In this document: piece after piece, positions 21,491-32,800 of the stretch
Layout of the letters: every line of letters begins with the position of its first letter
How positions within the stretch are numbered: position 1 is the stretch's first letter
Origin: Hemicordylus capensis
Taxonomy: Eukaryota > Chordata > Lepidosauria > Squamata > Cordylidae
Reading direction: 5' to 3'
DNA length: 64,000 nucleotides
NCBI RefSeq assembly: GCF_027244095.1
Contig: NC_069671.1
Location: 9,429,982 to 9,493,981, forward strand
Program-made: the position numbers and the translations under genes
Notes under the pieces: generated by a model
What the model was told of the DNA's origin: nothing
Seen by the model: only the letters and a program-made list of their open reading frames with translations
Database searches by the model: none

Positions 21491-21648
21491 ATATGACATA
21501 CTGCTTGGGGGGGGGGGTGCTACCAATGTTGCATGTAGGATGGTGGAGTCTAGCACCTGCAGTTTGCCCTTGAGTCTGTCTTGGCCTGTCCCGGCTTCTA
21601 CCCCTAATGAGTATGAATGGAAACCGTTGCATGTGAGATTTCAGCAGA

Positions 21649-21829
21649 CCAGGTTTGTGGTGTAGTGGTTAGAGTTCTGGACTAGGACCGACTCAGCCAT
21701 GATACTAGCTGGGTGACTCTGGGCCAGTCACTTCTCTCTCAGCCTAACCTACTTCACCGGGTTGTTGTGAGGAGAAAACGCAAGTATGTAGTACTCTGGG
21801 CTCCTTGGAGGAAGAGCGGGATATAAATG

Positions 21830-21830
<1 letters not shown>
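21649..21830 (+). mobile_element. Sauria-type SINE
   Basis: The tRNA-derived head GTGGTGTAGTGGTTAGAGTT and GACTAGGACC is followed by CTGGGTGACTCTGGGCCAGT, CAGCCTAACCTACTTCACC and GGGTTGTTGTGAGGAGAAAA. It ends GAGGAAGAGCGGGATATAAA. This is the hallmark SINE of lepidosaurs, with an RTE-like tail, and is strong evidence for a squamate. Confidence 0.9.
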
Positions 21831-21877
<47 letters not shown>

Positions 21878-21878
21878 C
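21831..21878 (+). repeat. (GAT)n microsatellite, tail of the Sauria SINE
   Basis: About sixteen GAT units follow the SINE directly. A poly-Ile frame on the minus strand is an artefact of it. Confidence 0.95.
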
Positions 21879-21885
21879 GATAACG

Positions 21886-22235
21886 ACATTGTAGTGGGAG
21901 ACAGTCCGTGAAGGAGGTGCCTTTATGCTTTTATGCCAATTCATAATGCTTTTTATGCCAATTTGTGTCTCTTAATACTTCTGCCATTTTATGCCTTTTA
22001 TACCTTGTATTTTGTGCTGATCTAAGACTGTATAAAGATCGATTTGGATTTGGATTTGGATTTCATGTGTTGGGTGTTTTTACTTGATGTTTTAATGCTG
22101 TGTTGAGAGCCTCCCAGAGAACAATTTGTTATGGGGCGGCTAACAAACAAAGATCATTTATTATTGTTATTCTTATTGCTGTTATTCTGGAAGGAGTTGT
22201 GTTTAAGTCACAGTAATTATGTATCCATATGCAGT
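21886..22235 (+). other. LINE-like 3' tail and microsatellite
   Basis: TTTTAATGCTGTGTTGAGAG and GGGGCGGCTAACAAACAAAG near 22090-22150 resemble the 3' UTR end of L2-type LINEs, followed by TTATTATTGTTATT. A triple GGATTT run lies at 22042-22062. No gene. Confidence 0.5.
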
Positions 22236-22560
22236 ATCTAGGGATGGGGCCCCTCAGCCCAGTAGTAGAGCATCTGCTTTGCATGCAGAAGGTCCCAGGT
22301 TCCATCCCTGGCTTCTCCAGATATGGGTTGAGAAAGACTCCTGTTTGGGATGGGGCCATAAGAAAGCCTTCTGTGTTGAGGATGGTGCCATAACTCAGTG
22401 GCAGAGCATCTGCTTTGCATGCAGAATGCCCCAGGTTCCATCCCTGGTAGCATCTCCAGATAAAGCTGGGAAGAGACTCCAGCCTGAAACTTTGGAGAGT
22501 CTCTGCCAGTCAGTGTAGACAATGGTGAGCTGGATGAACCAATGGTCTGAGTCAGTATTA
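22236..22560 (+). mobile_element. Two tRNA-Ala-type SINEs in tandem
   Basis: The first unit is truncated (22236-22375: GTAGTAGAGCATCTGCTTTG, GGTTCCATCCC). The second runs 22376-22560 with CATAACTCAGTGGCAGAGCA, CTGCTTTGCATGCAG and the usual body and tail, stopping at GAGTCAGTATT. The anticodon-stem region reads as tRNA-Ala (UGC). Confidence 0.75.
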
Positions 22561-22667
22561 CCACCAGAAATAAAGATCCACCCCCAAAAGCAAACTAAAT
22601 ATTGAAATAATATAGTGATATTAACACAGGCATATAATCTGACTTGATTACACTGTTTATTATAGTA

Positions 22668-22910
22668 AAGTTGTGCCATCGAGTCGGTGTCGACTCCTGG
22701 CAACCACAGAGCCATGTGGGTATTTTTGGTAGAATCCAGGAGGGGTATTCCATGGCCATCTCTGCGCCATATGAGATGATGCCTTTCAGCATCTTCCTAT
22801 ATTGCTGATGCCCGATATAGGTGTTTCCCATACCAGCGGGGATTCAACCCAGCGACCTCTTGGTCCCTAGACAAGTTACTTGCCCACTGTGCCATTAGGT
22901 GGCTCACTGT
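22668..22910 (-). mobile_element. tRNA SINE with BovB-like tail
   Basis: The plus strand shows CATCGAGTCGGTGTCGACTC, the complement of a BovB/RTE-type terminus. It then shows CTATATTGCTGATGCCCGAT and the tRNA B-box complement GGGGATTCAACCCAGCGACC. The same family is at 62095-62345 (plus) and 57240-57370 (fragment). Confidence 0.7.
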
Positions 22911-23124
22911 TTATTATACTGATTTTATTATTTATGTGATATTAACGTAAGCATAGAAACATAGGAAAGCAGCTTCCTATCTTCTTGGGACTGGAACAGA
23001 GATTTCTCCAAAGTGAAACTGAAAGTGAAAATAGAATTTCAGGATTCCTCCAAAGAGAAACTGACATTTGAAGAGGCACTCCAGGGTTTGTATGAAAGAT
23101 AAACATCAGATAACTTTCTCCAGT

Positions 23125-23445
23125 GGTTGGTCCATCAAATAGTCCATATAGCTCAGTACTGTCTACACCAGGGATTTTCAACGTTGGGTCCCCAGATGTT
23201 ATTGGACTTCAGCTCCCATAATCCCCAACCAAAGGCCACTGGGTCTGGGGATTATGGGAGTTGGAGTCCAATAACATCTGGGGACCCAATGCTAAGGATC
23301 CCTGGTCTACACTGACTGGTAGTGGTTCCTAAAGGTTCCAGACAGGAGTCTTTCCCAGCCCTACCTGGAGATGCTGCCAGAGATTGAACCTGGGACCTTC
23401 TGCATGCAAAGAACATGTTCTACCACTGAACTACAGCCCTATCGG
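23125..23445 (-). mobile_element. tRNA-Ala-type SINE split by a hAT MITE
   Basis: The tail part (GGTTGGTCCATCAAATAGTC to CTCAGTACTGTCTACAC) and the body and head (TGACTGGTAGTGG to ACCACTGAACTACAGCCC) are separated by 23169-23304. B-box complement: GAGATTGAACCTGGGACC. Confidence 0.8.
23169..23304. mobile_element. Palindromic hAT MITE, intact ends
   Basis: 136 bp, CAGGGATTTTCAACG to GCTAAGGATCCCTG, with GTCTACAC repeated exactly on both sides (23161-23168 and 23305-23312). The duplication fits nTnnnnAn. The two halves are almost complete inverted copies (CCCCAGATGTTATTGGACT and its complement). This copy sets the family for those at 803, 12552, 46639, 56958, 58235 and 58832. Confidence 0.9.
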
Positions 23446-24474
23446 AGACTGAAGACAAGTTGATGAAGGGAGAAGGGGAGCATCCTACTTCCAAATACAA
23501 CCTGTGGTCATAAAAACAAATGTTCTTGGGCACATAGCAGTAGAGCAATGGGAAATCCACTTTGAATTCCAGATTCTGCTTTGGAGTTTTAATGGAGTGG
23601 AATGGAAAGATTTCCTACACTGCCAGAAATTTCTGGAATGGTACAACCAGGTTCACATATCCTTATCTGGAATCCATAACTTTCTCTACCAGCTATAAAC
23701 CATAGATGACAACATTTCAGGTCACCAAGCCCTGTATTTTTTCTGTTCTTTCAACACTGACAAAAATCTGCTTACCAATTCAATTCATTGCAGAGTGCCC
23801 AGATAAAGTAGATAACAATATTTGATAAGATTTTCATTTCTCCACCAATCTATCCTTGCTAAAACTATTCATTTGTACAGGCTTCATTAGATTAGAGGAT
23901 GCAGAACTTGGTTTCAAACATCAATCATCTCACTCTTTTAAAATAATATATTTTATTACCTAGATCTGATTACAGCATAGACCAATTTTATGGGTTTACG
24001 TTGTCACAAAATGTATCATTCCAATGAACAACAAATAAAATTCAGTTATGAAAGGATTTGGATTTTTCTTTTCTTTTTAAAAAAAGCCCTGTATGAAGTG
24101 AAAAGGGAATCTTGGAGCTCCTTCCAGTGGATGCTTTCTGGCATCTTCAGTATTTTCCCCATATCTCCCCCTTAATTTCCCAATTTCCCTTGGGAAATTC
24201 TGCAATGTCTAAGGCATTGTTTGGGGGGGGGGGAGAATGGTGACCACCAGGAAGGTAGCAATCTAGAAAGCAAGGATTTAAAGCAGAATGTAGCCCATAT
24301 GACCTGATGATACAGAGTGGGCAAAAATGCCCCTATCCTGATCCCAAACAATGATAAGCTGACCCACTGGAACACTCTAAGATCCTTACAAGAATTTATC
24401 CCCAAAGAAAACTCATCCCCCATTCCCTCACACACAAATTGCCGTATTTCATCCCCAAAACGTACAGCGTATAC
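23446..24474. other. Intergenic DNA, no recognised gene
   Basis: Unique sequence, AT-rich from 23740 to 24060. A G-run lies at 24222-24234. No coding or repeat signal is supported. Confidence 0.45.
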
Positions 24475-24600
24475 AAATGTCAGAAGCTGACATAATGATG
24501 AAGATTACTCAGAGTAGCCCCATTGAAATTAAAAGGGCAAGTTAGGCAAAGCCCAATGTCTCTGAGTAATTTTCCTCATGATGTCAGCTACTGAAACTAC
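24475..24600. mobile_element. Short inverted-ended MITE-like repeat
   Basis: GAAGCTGACATAATGATGAA and the complementary TCCTCATGATGTCAGCTAC bracket about 115 bp containing GCCCCATTGAAATTAAAAGG. ATTACTCAGAG is found in both arms. It is non-coding, and no target duplication was identified. Confidence 0.5.
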
Positions 24601-24714
24601 TTGGTTTGGCCCAATCCATTTCCACACTCTACGACACCATCTATTTTCCCCAAAACTGTTTCTAAAAAAAATGTTGGGGATCAGCTCTGGCTTGAATAAA
24701 GCACTTGGGTTCCT

Positions 24715-25178
24715 TGCTGGAGACTGTGACTAAGCCCGCTCTCCCCGTTCACGATCAGAGCGGGAGCCCTGGGCGGCTGGATCAGCCGCCCACATGATTG
24801 CTGGCTCCGTGACGGAGCCGGCGGGGGCTGGGGAGCTCGAGGGCCCCTCAGCCCCCGGAAGCTCCAGTATGCCCAACACAAGCATGCAGGGCATACTGGG
24901 GAGACCCCCCAATCCGGGAAGTGGCTTTTCGCCTCCCCTCTGGGGGTCTACTCATGAGTAACTGCAGCACAGAGCCACAGCGCAGCTACTCACAATCTTT
25001 AAAACCAGGTTTGTGGAGCGCTCACTCTGCAAACCTGGTTTTAGGGCAGGGGTAGTTAGGTGGGTTACCCGCCTAGGAACCATGGGCCTCGCAGCCGAGC
25101 CTGGTGGTTCACACGATGGGGTGAAATTGGGCTAGCCTCCGCTAGCCCGATTTCGCCCCATCGTGTGAATAGCCTCAT
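24715..25178 (+). mobile_element. CTATTCACACG-ended DNA transposon, copy 2
   Basis: AAGCCCGCTCTCCCCGTTC, GGCTCCGTGACGGAGCCGG, GCAGGGCATACTGGGGAGAC and AAACCAGGTTTGTGGAGCGC follow in the same order as at 19236 and, inverted, at 37188-37930. It ends CATCGTGTGAATAGCCTC. The right end carries a perfect hairpin (TCACACGATGGGG / CCCCATCGTGTGA, 25111-25168). Confidence 0.65.
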
Positions 25179-25917
25179 TGATTGACTTGGGTTGGTTAAA
25201 TTTCATGTTCCCATGTACAGGTCAGCAAAGAGGGATCCCATATACTTTTATCTAGTACTGTGATTCCAGGCTGGGAATATAATGTAACAGTGGGTATTGT
25301 AATATGAAGCTGAGAGAGGGAGAGAGAGAGAGAGAGAGAACATGTATTCTCCACTGCTTTGCGATTACATCAAGCCCTTAAGCCCCCAATTACCAATAAT
25401 CCCATGGTATTGTAACAAATACTCACAGATCCTTCAAAATTCCCCTAAGGTAATAAGAGCGTTTTGGTCCTCTCATGTTGCTATTGAAATTGACTTTCGC
25501 TCAACTCTACAAGATCAGGCATGAACAGAACTTTTGCTACAATTTAGATTATACATCTGTAGCTATACTGAATAAGTTTGCATTTGTCTGCGCACACACA
25601 GTAATAGCTAGCATTGACACCAGAAGGCCAACCCGTGGATGGATATAGATGCGTCCTTTGAAACAGATATCTCACTTCGTAGGAGGTGTGAAGATTGGTT
25701 GCTCCATTTTTTAAGTATTCTAACTTTTTCAAGGGGAAGATATCCAGGGACAGAATGAATGAGTTTTCTTTGTGTGATCGAGACCCCTGGAAACTTACCA
25801 TGGGCTCTTCTAGATAGCAATAAACAGCACTTTGAAAAAAGCTTGAGAGTAATTTGAAGGTGAGAGCTTATTTAGCATTCATATAATCTAGCAGAATCCT
25901 GTAGTCTTTTCCAGCAT
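25179..25917. other. Intergenic DNA with a (GA)n run
   Basis: A (GA)n tract lies at 25312-25339. The rest is unique. Two overlapping minus-strand frames at 25544-25820 have no recognisable domain. Confidence 0.45.
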
Positions 25918-26040
25918 TCATTCATTCATTCATTCATTTTGATTTACATACAACTTTTCATGAAAATCCTCTCAAAGTGGTTTACAACATAGTTAAAACA
26001 ATACAGAATTAAAACAGAGGAAAATACAGCTGTTAATATA
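25918..26040 (-). mobile_element. L2-type 3' end fragment with (ATTC)n
   Basis: (ATTC)n at 25918-25938, then TTTTGATTTACATACAAC and CTCAAAGTGGTTTACAACAT, the complement of a LINE 3' terminus of L2 type. Confidence 0.5.
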
Positions 26041-26735
26041 AATACAAAAATAATCTCTATTGAAAAATGATCTCACATGCAGGTCAGCATGGACCTTGCA
26101 TGATTACTGCAGTGCCCTCTGCTGGTCAGATCGTCCTTTCAGAGGTCCCATGTGCCACTTTTAAATACTACTTTTCTGACACACAAGAAAACTTCAGATA
26201 AAATGCTCGGATGAGAGAACTAAGCCTAGAAGAGTTCTTGTATAGGATTAGCAAGGCCCTAATTGGCACCCCAGGTCACTTGATTCTTCTGGCACTGACT
26301 GGCTGCAATTTTCATTCCTGACACTGTCAAGGGGGGTAGGGATTGGTGGATCAGCAAGGCTTAGGCCCTCCCTCCCGCTGAAAGCTGTCCCAATGGCACA
26401 AGAGGTGAGGCATCAGAGACCCGGCTGCTAGTTTGAGACAGCATCCAGCGCCCAATCAGCATAGGAGAGTTGTGCGCACTCCCAATAGGTGTTCATGTGA
26501 ATCCAAACATCAAGAGAGGAGGAGAGAATTACCATGTGGGAGCCAGGAAATGTGTAAGACGGGTGTACCCAGCCCACACCCCATCCTTAGCATTTTATGG
26601 AGGGTGGGCATGATCACACACCCTCCTCCTACACTGATGTTTGGATTCTCACAACCACTGATTGGGTGGACACGTGATTCATTTACTCTGGTTGGGCAGT
26701 CCTATGACCCTGTTTAGTGCCATGTGATTTACTTA
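26041..26735. other. Intergenic DNA, unclassified inverted words
   Basis: CCAATCAGCATAGGAGAGTT and GATGTTTGGATTCTCACAAC, with CCAAACATC at 26504-26512, hint at an old inverted-repeat element at about 26450-26700. The termini are not clear. No gene. Confidence 0.35.
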
Positions 26736-26860
26736 TTTACTTACTTACTTACTTGTTGTTAGAGTGATATACTGCTTTCCCTAAAATTTATCCCAAGGTG
26801 GTTTACAAAAATCAATACAATAAATCCCATAAAATCACATTAAAATATTAAAATGTGAAT
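26736..26860 (-). mobile_element. L2-type 3' end fragment
   Basis: (TTAC)n at 26728-26753 followed by AGAGTGATATACTGCTTTCC and CCCAAGGTGGTTTACAAAAA, the complement of an L2-like terminus. Confidence 0.5.
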
Positions 26861-27330
26861 GAGCCTACCGGGGCCAGCTTAAGAGTTGGTTTCACCCAGA
26901 CAGAGTGGGGTCCTGTACCCTATTCACCTTCATGGGTGCCCCACACCCTGCTTGCCTACATGGGCACCCTGCGCTCCATTTGCTCATGTGGGTGGACACC
27001 TACCTTTGGGTGGGGGCGGTCCCTGTCACATGACGGCCTGACATCTCTGCTCACCTGCTGTGGTGCATCATAATGAGATAGCGATTTGACTACAATGTGC
27101 CACATTGGGCCAGTGGCAGGGGCAAGAACTTGCCATAGCAAGGAAAGCAAGCAAGCGACAGGGATGGAGAAAGGCTGCTCGTCTTCTGCCTTGCTCCCAC
27201 CTGCAGGCGACCCATGACTCAGGGGGTGGCCACCCCTCCCCACTTGGTGCCCTAGTTTGCCTAAAGGTCGGGCCAACCGCGATTCCTTACGTAGATTTGG
27301 ACATTCCTACATGAACAGTTTAAAGGCCAC
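26861..27330. other. Unclassified, possibly repeat-derived
   Basis: CATGGGTGCCCCACACCC and CATGGGCACCCTGCGCTC repeat at about 30 bp spacing near 26931-26975. No family was recognised and no gene is supported. Confidence 0.35.
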
Positions 27331-27905
27331 CATAGATGCATGTTGATCATCTGGAAATCCCTGCAATGCACCACATTGGCAATCAAAACTGAAGCGTGTA
27401 TGCAAATAGCAGAGCTTGGTACCATCTTACAGTGTCAGATGTCCCCGCAGTCCTACTGGGCTTGCTGCTACCACCTGAAGGTCACAACTCTCATTATCTT
27501 CTGCGTTTAATGTGCCACTTTCCTGGCCTACTTGCTCTCCGCCGCTCTGAGGCAGCCGTAAGCAGCCGTGATGATGATGAGAGGAGGAAAAAGAGGGAGC
27601 ATCTCCATACAGAAATGACAGTTCTACTTTCCTCCCTGGCCCTAATGAGGAGATTCCGACAGAATGAGTTCACACAGGCAATTTACTCAGTACCTGCACT
27701 ATCACAGCTCCTGCTAGGAAACTCAAAAAGAGGCCGCCGAGATCATAAACAGAACCAGTCTATTAGGACGCTTAATATGCACACACCAGGGTCTGCGTCT
27801 CCAGGCATGATCGGAAAGGGGAGGGGGAAAGCGTGATGAGGAGGATTTCTGGAAATGAATGTAATTAACCGGTGGAGTTTCTGGCTTTTTTTTTTTTTTT
27901 TTTTG
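27331..27905. other. Apparently unique island ending in a T-run
   Basis: The region 27480-27870 is unique and motif-dense (TCTCATTATCTTCTGCGTTT, GGCCCTAATGAGGAGATTCC, GGACGCTTAATATGCACAC). A 146-codon plus-strand frame (27396-27836) lacks any domain. A T-run at 27886-27904 closes it. Confidence 0.4.
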
Positions 27906-28175
27906 CAAGAGATACAGTCCCTTTCCTGCCCTTAGAAATGCTTTGCTGTGTCTTTTCCATCTTCATTTGGGTGGGAAGTGCTTACTTCAGTGCTTTTTTG
28001 CTAATCCACGAGTGACTTTTCAAGTTGGAACCTTTCTTAAGGGGAAAAAATAAACTCATAAGAGCATTGCTAAGGAGACATTTTTTATTTCTGTGACCAT
28101 AATTGGGATGTTTGGGTGATGATTGGGAGAAGGTATATAGAGTATCTCTCCCTTGGGACACCTTCGTATTGCTGC

Positions 28176-28225
<50 letters not shown>
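28176..28225 (+). repeat. (CT)n microsatellite
   Basis: About 24 uninterrupted CT units. It sits immediately upstream of an L2 3' end. Both strands give artefactual Leu-Ser or Arg-Glu frames. Confidence 0.95.
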
Positions 28226-28227
<2 letters not shown>

Positions 28228-28640
28228 TCCTCAAAACCACCCTTTTCAGTCAAATATGACAGGGTTCTCTGTCATGAACCCTATTGCCTATTAAGATCAT
28301 CTGGTGAGATCCAGTTACAGTTGATGCCAGCTTGCTTGGTGGTGACTCAGAACCAGGACTTATCTTTGACTGCCCCGGGGCTCTGGAATACACTCCCGAT
28401 TGAAAGAAGAGCATCTCCATCTCTGCTTGCTTTTAGGAAGACCCTCAAGACGTAGTGTTTCCCCAGGCTTTTAACTGAAATTTTAATGTTTTTATTCACT
28501 GTTTTCATCTGTTTTATGAATGTTAACTGTTCTATGTTGGTTTTACGTTTGTTATGTTTTAACATTGTAAACCACCTAGAGATATCTATCTCAGGTGATA
28601 TAGAAATATGACCAATGGATAATTAAATCAATATAAATAA
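28226..28640 (+). mobile_element. L2-type LINE, ORF2 C-terminus and 3' end
   Basis: The frame ending at 28455 carries LSLTAPGLWNTLPIE and LLAFRKTLKT before the stop, the usual C-terminal signature of L2-clade ORF2 (APxLWNxLP...FKxxLKT). The 3' UTR continues to AAACCACCTAGAGATATC and an AATAAATA tail. Heavily 5' truncated. Confidence 0.75.
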
Positions 28641-29195
28641 ATATGTAGTTCTTTCACCCAATGTGGTACAATCCCAAGAGACCTATACCATGTGATGTGA
28701 CTGAATTTGCATCCTACTGGAAGCTGCTTGGGAGTTGTAGATCAGAAACATCGGGAGGACCACAGGTCAGGAACCCCTGAAAGAAAGGGAATCTTGCTCA
28801 TCTCAGTGTATGGATGCAAGTTCAAATGCATGGAATTTGTCTGGCTTCAAATGGACTTGATTAGTGTTCATATTCATGATAAGGGCTTCTCAGGGGCGGC
28901 AACCTACAAAGTCATTTCCATTTTCTGTCTTGACTTAAAATGCATACAGTGTAAGATACCATTACTCAAGGAAAGTCAGCCTTCATTACAATCATTGCAT
29001 AGGAACGTATTAACGTCTTTTTGCTCCATTCAGTATTACAAATTGTGGACGACAAGGCATATGCATATTTGTATCTTTTCATTCCTGCACCCTCTTCTGA
29101 CCTTTTTTTTTTTTTTTTGCCAACAGCCATTCTTCTTCTGCATATTGCTCTGTACCTGGAGCAAAAAAAAAACCACACACACACACTCAACTTCA
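28641..29195. other. Intergenic DNA, no recognised gene
   Basis: Unique sequence with a T-run at 29104-29120 and a short (AC)n at 29172-29186. Overlapping frames on both strands have no recognisable domain. Confidence 0.45.
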
Positions 29196-29992
29196 CATAT
29201 ACACTGATGGGGTCTGAGTTGTCATTGACTGACCAGGAAAGTGATCTTGGGGTCATGGTGGACAGCTCATTGAAAGCATCAACACAATGCGTAGCAGCTT
29301 TAGAAAAGGTAAATCCCATGCTAGGAATCATTAGGAAGAAGACTGAAAATAAAAATGCTAACATGATAATGCCTTTATACAAATGCATGGCACAGCCACA
29401 TTTGGAGGACTGAATGCAGTTATGGTCACTCTATCTTAAGAAGGACATTGTAGAACTGGAACAGGTGCCAGGGCTACTCTGGGGCTTTTTAGTTTGGAAA
29501 AGAGGCAACTATGGGGAGACATGATGGAGGTGTATAAAACTATGCATGGAGTAGAGATAGTGGACAGAGAGAAAATTTTCTACCTCTCTCACAACACTCG
29601 AACCAGAGTCATCCCATGAAACTGAACGTTGGGAATCTTAGGACCCACAAAAGGAAGTACTGTTTTACGTAGCACATAATTAATCTATGGAATTATCTGC
29701 CACGGGATGTGGTGATGGCCACTAGCTTGGATGGCTTTTAAAGGGGCTTAGATAAAATCATGGAGGACAGTTCTGTCGATGACTACTCGTCTGAGGGATA
29801 TAGGCCACCTCCAGCCTCAGAGGCAGGATGCCTCTAAATGCCAGTTGCAGGAGAGCAACCGCAAGAAAGAGGGCACACCTTCACCTCTTGTCTGTGGGCT
29901 TCCCAGGGGTATCTGGTGGGCCACCATGTGAAACAGGATGTTGGACTGGATGGTCCTGATCCGGTAAGGCTGTTCTTATGTTCTTAAATTCA
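29196..29992 (+). mobile_element. CR1-type LINE, ORF2 C-terminus and 3' end
   Basis: The open part to 29411 reads SDLGVMVDSSLK...MPLYKCMAQPHLED, matching the CR1 ORF2 pattern (DLGVLVDSKL...LYxALVRPHLEY). It then decays with in-frame stops. The 3' UTR holds AATTAATCTATGGAATTA, TATCTGGTGGGCCACC and the terminus GGCTGTTCTTATGTTCTTA. About 800 bp survive. Confidence 0.85.
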
Positions 29993-30300
29993 TCCATCAC
30001 TATATCTCTATGTCAGTGCTCCTTGAAGCACTTATCCATTTATGCATCCATCCTTTGCTTTTTTTTTAAGGAAACCTTTTTAAAGGGGGTTAATGAAACT
30101 GCTTCAAGGAATAAGGATTGTTGACAGCACTGGTGCTTGCCAATCCACAGCTGTTTTCTGTTGAAAGTATGCAGCATCTTATTCATTCATTCATTCATTC
30201 ATTCATTCATTCAGTTTCTATACCACCCTTCCAAAAATGGCTCAGGGTGATTTACACAGAGAAATTAAAAATAAATAAGATCTTTATTCAGAGGTCCACA
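29993..30300. other. Intergenic DNA with (ATTC)n and LINE tail scrap
   Basis: (ATTC)n at 30180-30212, followed by TCTATACCACCCTTCC and GGCTCAGGGTGATTTACAC, a minus-strand L2-like tail. Confidence 0.55.
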
Positions 30301-30575
30301 AGGGGCTCGTTCGCACAGTCCATGTGATGCCGTGGAATTGGGAAATGGGAGACTCACAAGCAATACATGCTCCCGATTTCAGTTGTAAGAACCCATAATT
30401 TTTTCAGTGATTTTGTTTTGTTGGTAATCCTGCATTTGATCTAGGGTTGCTGATCCTTATGAAATATTGGGTTGGTGTGTTACTGCCAAACATTTCAAAG
30501 TTCTTACATTTGGAAACTGGGATCTCTCGTTTCCCAATTCCCCAACATCACAGGAATTATGAGAACCAGCCCAAT
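30301..30575. mobile_element. GGGCTNGTTCTCACA-ended MITE, copy 1
   Basis: It runs from GGGGCTCGTTCGCACAG to AATTATGAGAACCAGCCC. The interior ATCTAGGGTTGCTGATCC and TATTGGGTTGGTGTGTTACT matches the copy at 33872-34200 in order and spacing. It is non-coding, and the superfamily is unknown. Confidence 0.55.
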
Positions 30576-31663
30576 GAAGAGAGAAAAATATTCTTGTGCC
30601 TCCACCCCCAATGGGAGAGAGAAAGATGAGCCTCTGAGGTCTTAGTGGTGGGCATCTGTCTTTACTCCATTGCCATATAAGCAAGAGTGGGTTTGAGTTC
30701 TTGTTATCACTGGCCTGAGTGGAGCACTGAAAAATGGCTTTCCCATCTGCACTCTGAAGTGGTCTAGACAATTTGCACTTGTGGTCCAGTCAATTTGCAC
30801 TCTGAAGTGGTCTAATCATTTTTATACTCAAGTGGCATAGTCCTCCGGTTGAAGGAGTAGAACAAGCCATAATCCAAATGGGAAAAGCTGCCTCGCTTTT
30901 CTGAACTTCATCAATTTGCTGATCTTTGTTCCACCCCCCACCCCCATCCCAGACTCTGAATATGCAGACCAGTCCTTTTGCTATTGATTGATTGATTGAT
31001 TGATTGATTTGATAAGTGCAGTTCCTGGTGCTTATGTGATGCTCCAGCATTCCTCTGAAGTTCAGGAAATTACAGAAAGAGGAGGTTCGCCTTGAAGCGA
31101 TATCAATGCCACACTCCTAGCCCACTCTACTCTATCATCCTCACCTCTCTTTATGCATTCCCTCTTTGACTGCATCTTCTTTACATGTCCAACTGAGTGA
31201 CGAATGGCAGCTTTCTTCTGAGGACAGAAAGTTAATTCCCAATATGAGATGTAAGGGCACTTGATTTCTTTCTTTCCTTCCCTACTTCTTTTTTGTGCGC
31301 CATAAAATACAATAGAGCTTTTGTTGTCACAAACAGATTCATCACCACTAGCTGAACTTTTCTTAATGGCTGTGGTGGCATTTCTAATATTTCTCTGAGG
31401 CAGGTGCAGCAGCTGCTACCGTAATGGCATCTCTCAATTGTGCTAGAGAAATCAAATCTATCGCACATGTTTCCACCCAAGGACTTCACATCACATTTTG
31501 CTCCCCTCATCACCTCCCTGTCTTTTGAAGTTGATAGAAGAGGCTTTTGATGCTGAAGAACTAAGCTTAGCATACATACCGTAAGCTGAAAGCTATGTGG
31601 AAATGCTATTTAATACCATTTGCATGGTGACAACACAGAGAACGTTCCTGGATGCCACCACAG
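30576..31663. other. Intergenic DNA, no recognised gene
   Basis: (ATTG)n at 30981-31008. GCACTCTGAAGTGGTCTA occurs twice, near 30750 and 30798, as a short direct repeat. The region 31050-31600 appears unique. No coding signal. Confidence 0.45.
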
Positions 31664-31671
31664 TTCTGTCC

Positions 31672-32029
31672 TAGGGATGTGCACATCGATTTGCATTTGA
31701 ATTGATTTGATTCGAACCTGGGTGATTCGAGTGATTTGAATTTGAATTGAATCACCCTTCAAAAGGGCAATTCAATTCAAATTCAAAGTGAATTTTCAAA
31801 ATTCAATTTGAATTTGATTTGAGAGCCGTTTGGCATCATTTTTAAACCATTCAGGCCCCCTGATTGGTTAAAAAAACATGCCCAAACAGGGTTGAGTTGG
31901 TTTGAATTCAATTCAAATTTGGATTGAATTTTCGGGCCGAATTTGAATGCGATTCAAATTTGAAATGCATTTTTAGAATTTGATTTGAATTCAAAACGAA
32001 TTGAGACATTCGTTTCATGCACATCTCTA
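31672..32029. mobile_element. hAT MITE, 358 bp, with perfect target duplication
   Basis: TAGGGATGTGCACATCG at the left and TTTCATGCACATCTCTA at the right, with TTCTGTCC repeated exactly outside (31664-31671 and 32030-32037). The interior is made of AATTTGAATTGAATC-like words in both directions, so it can fold on itself. No coding capacity. Confidence 0.9.
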
Positions 32030-32056
32030 TTCTGTCCTCCCTCAACTTGAAGCTTG

Positions 32057-32254
32057 CTTGGGGAGGGACAACTGCTCAGTTGGCAGAGCATCTGCTTTTC
32101 ACAAAGAAGTTCCCACATTAAATCCCTGGCAACTCCAGGGAGTGCTGGGGAAAGCCCACATTGGAAATACTGATGAGCTGCTGCCAATCAGTGTAGGCAC
32201 TACTGAGTTAGACAGACAAATAGTCTGATTCAGTAGAAGTCAGCTTCTGATGTT
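32057..32254 (+). mobile_element. tRNA-Ala-type SINE
   Basis: ACTGCTCAGTTGGCAGAGCA head, body with GAGCTGCTGCCAATCAGTGT, and tail ending GTCAGCTTCTGATGTTC. It lies next to the MITE at 31672. Confidence 0.75.
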
Positions 32255-32275
32255 CAAACTGCACGGGCTTCTTTG

Positions 32276-32800
32276 GGGGAAGGGCTGTAGCTCAATGGTA
32301 TGGCATCGGCTTTGCATGTCCAAGTTCCCATGTTCAATCCTTGGCATCTCCAAGTAGGGCTGAGGGAGACTCCTGCATGCAACTCTGGAATGCCTCTGCC
32401 CGTGAGTGTAGACTAGATTGGCTAAATGGACCAATGGTCTGGTACATAGGAACATAGGAAGCTGCGATATACTGAATCAGTCCATTGGTCCAGCTAGCTC
32501 AGTATTGTCTTCACAGACTGCCAGCGGCCGGCTTCTCCAAGGTTGCAGGCAGGGGTCTCTCTCAGCCCTGTCTTGGAGATGCTGCCAGGGAGGGAACGTG
32601 GACCCTTCTGCTCTTCCCAGAGTGGCTCCATCCCCTGAGGGGAATAGCTTATAATGCTCACACTTCTAGTCTCCCATTCATATGCAACCGGGGCAGACCC
32701 TGCTTAGCTAAGGGGACAAGTCATGCTTGCTACCACAAGACCAGCTCTCCTCTCCTGACTCAGTATAAAGCAGCTTCCTATGTGCCTATGTTCTATGTAG
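32276..32800 (+). mobile_element. tRNA-Ala-type SINE split by a composite SINE
   Basis: The head and body (GGGCTGTAGCTCAATGGTAT to GACCAATGGTCTG) occupy 32276-32441. The tail resumes at 32757 (GACTCAGTATAAAGCAGCTT). A minus-strand SINE lies between. Confidence 0.75.
32446..32756 (-). mobile_element. 5S/tRNA composite SINE inserted in a SINE tail
   Basis: From GGAACATAGGAAGCTGCGAT to CACAAGACCAGCTCTCCTCTC. A CGGC-type duplication (CAGCGGCCGGCTTCTCC) marks the middle. It is younger than the plus-strand SINE it interrupts. Confidence 0.85.

Noticed and set aside
27396-27836. A 146-codon frame as a gene or exon
   Set aside because: It has no domain and crosses an island better explained as non-coding; no convincing splice sites define an exon.
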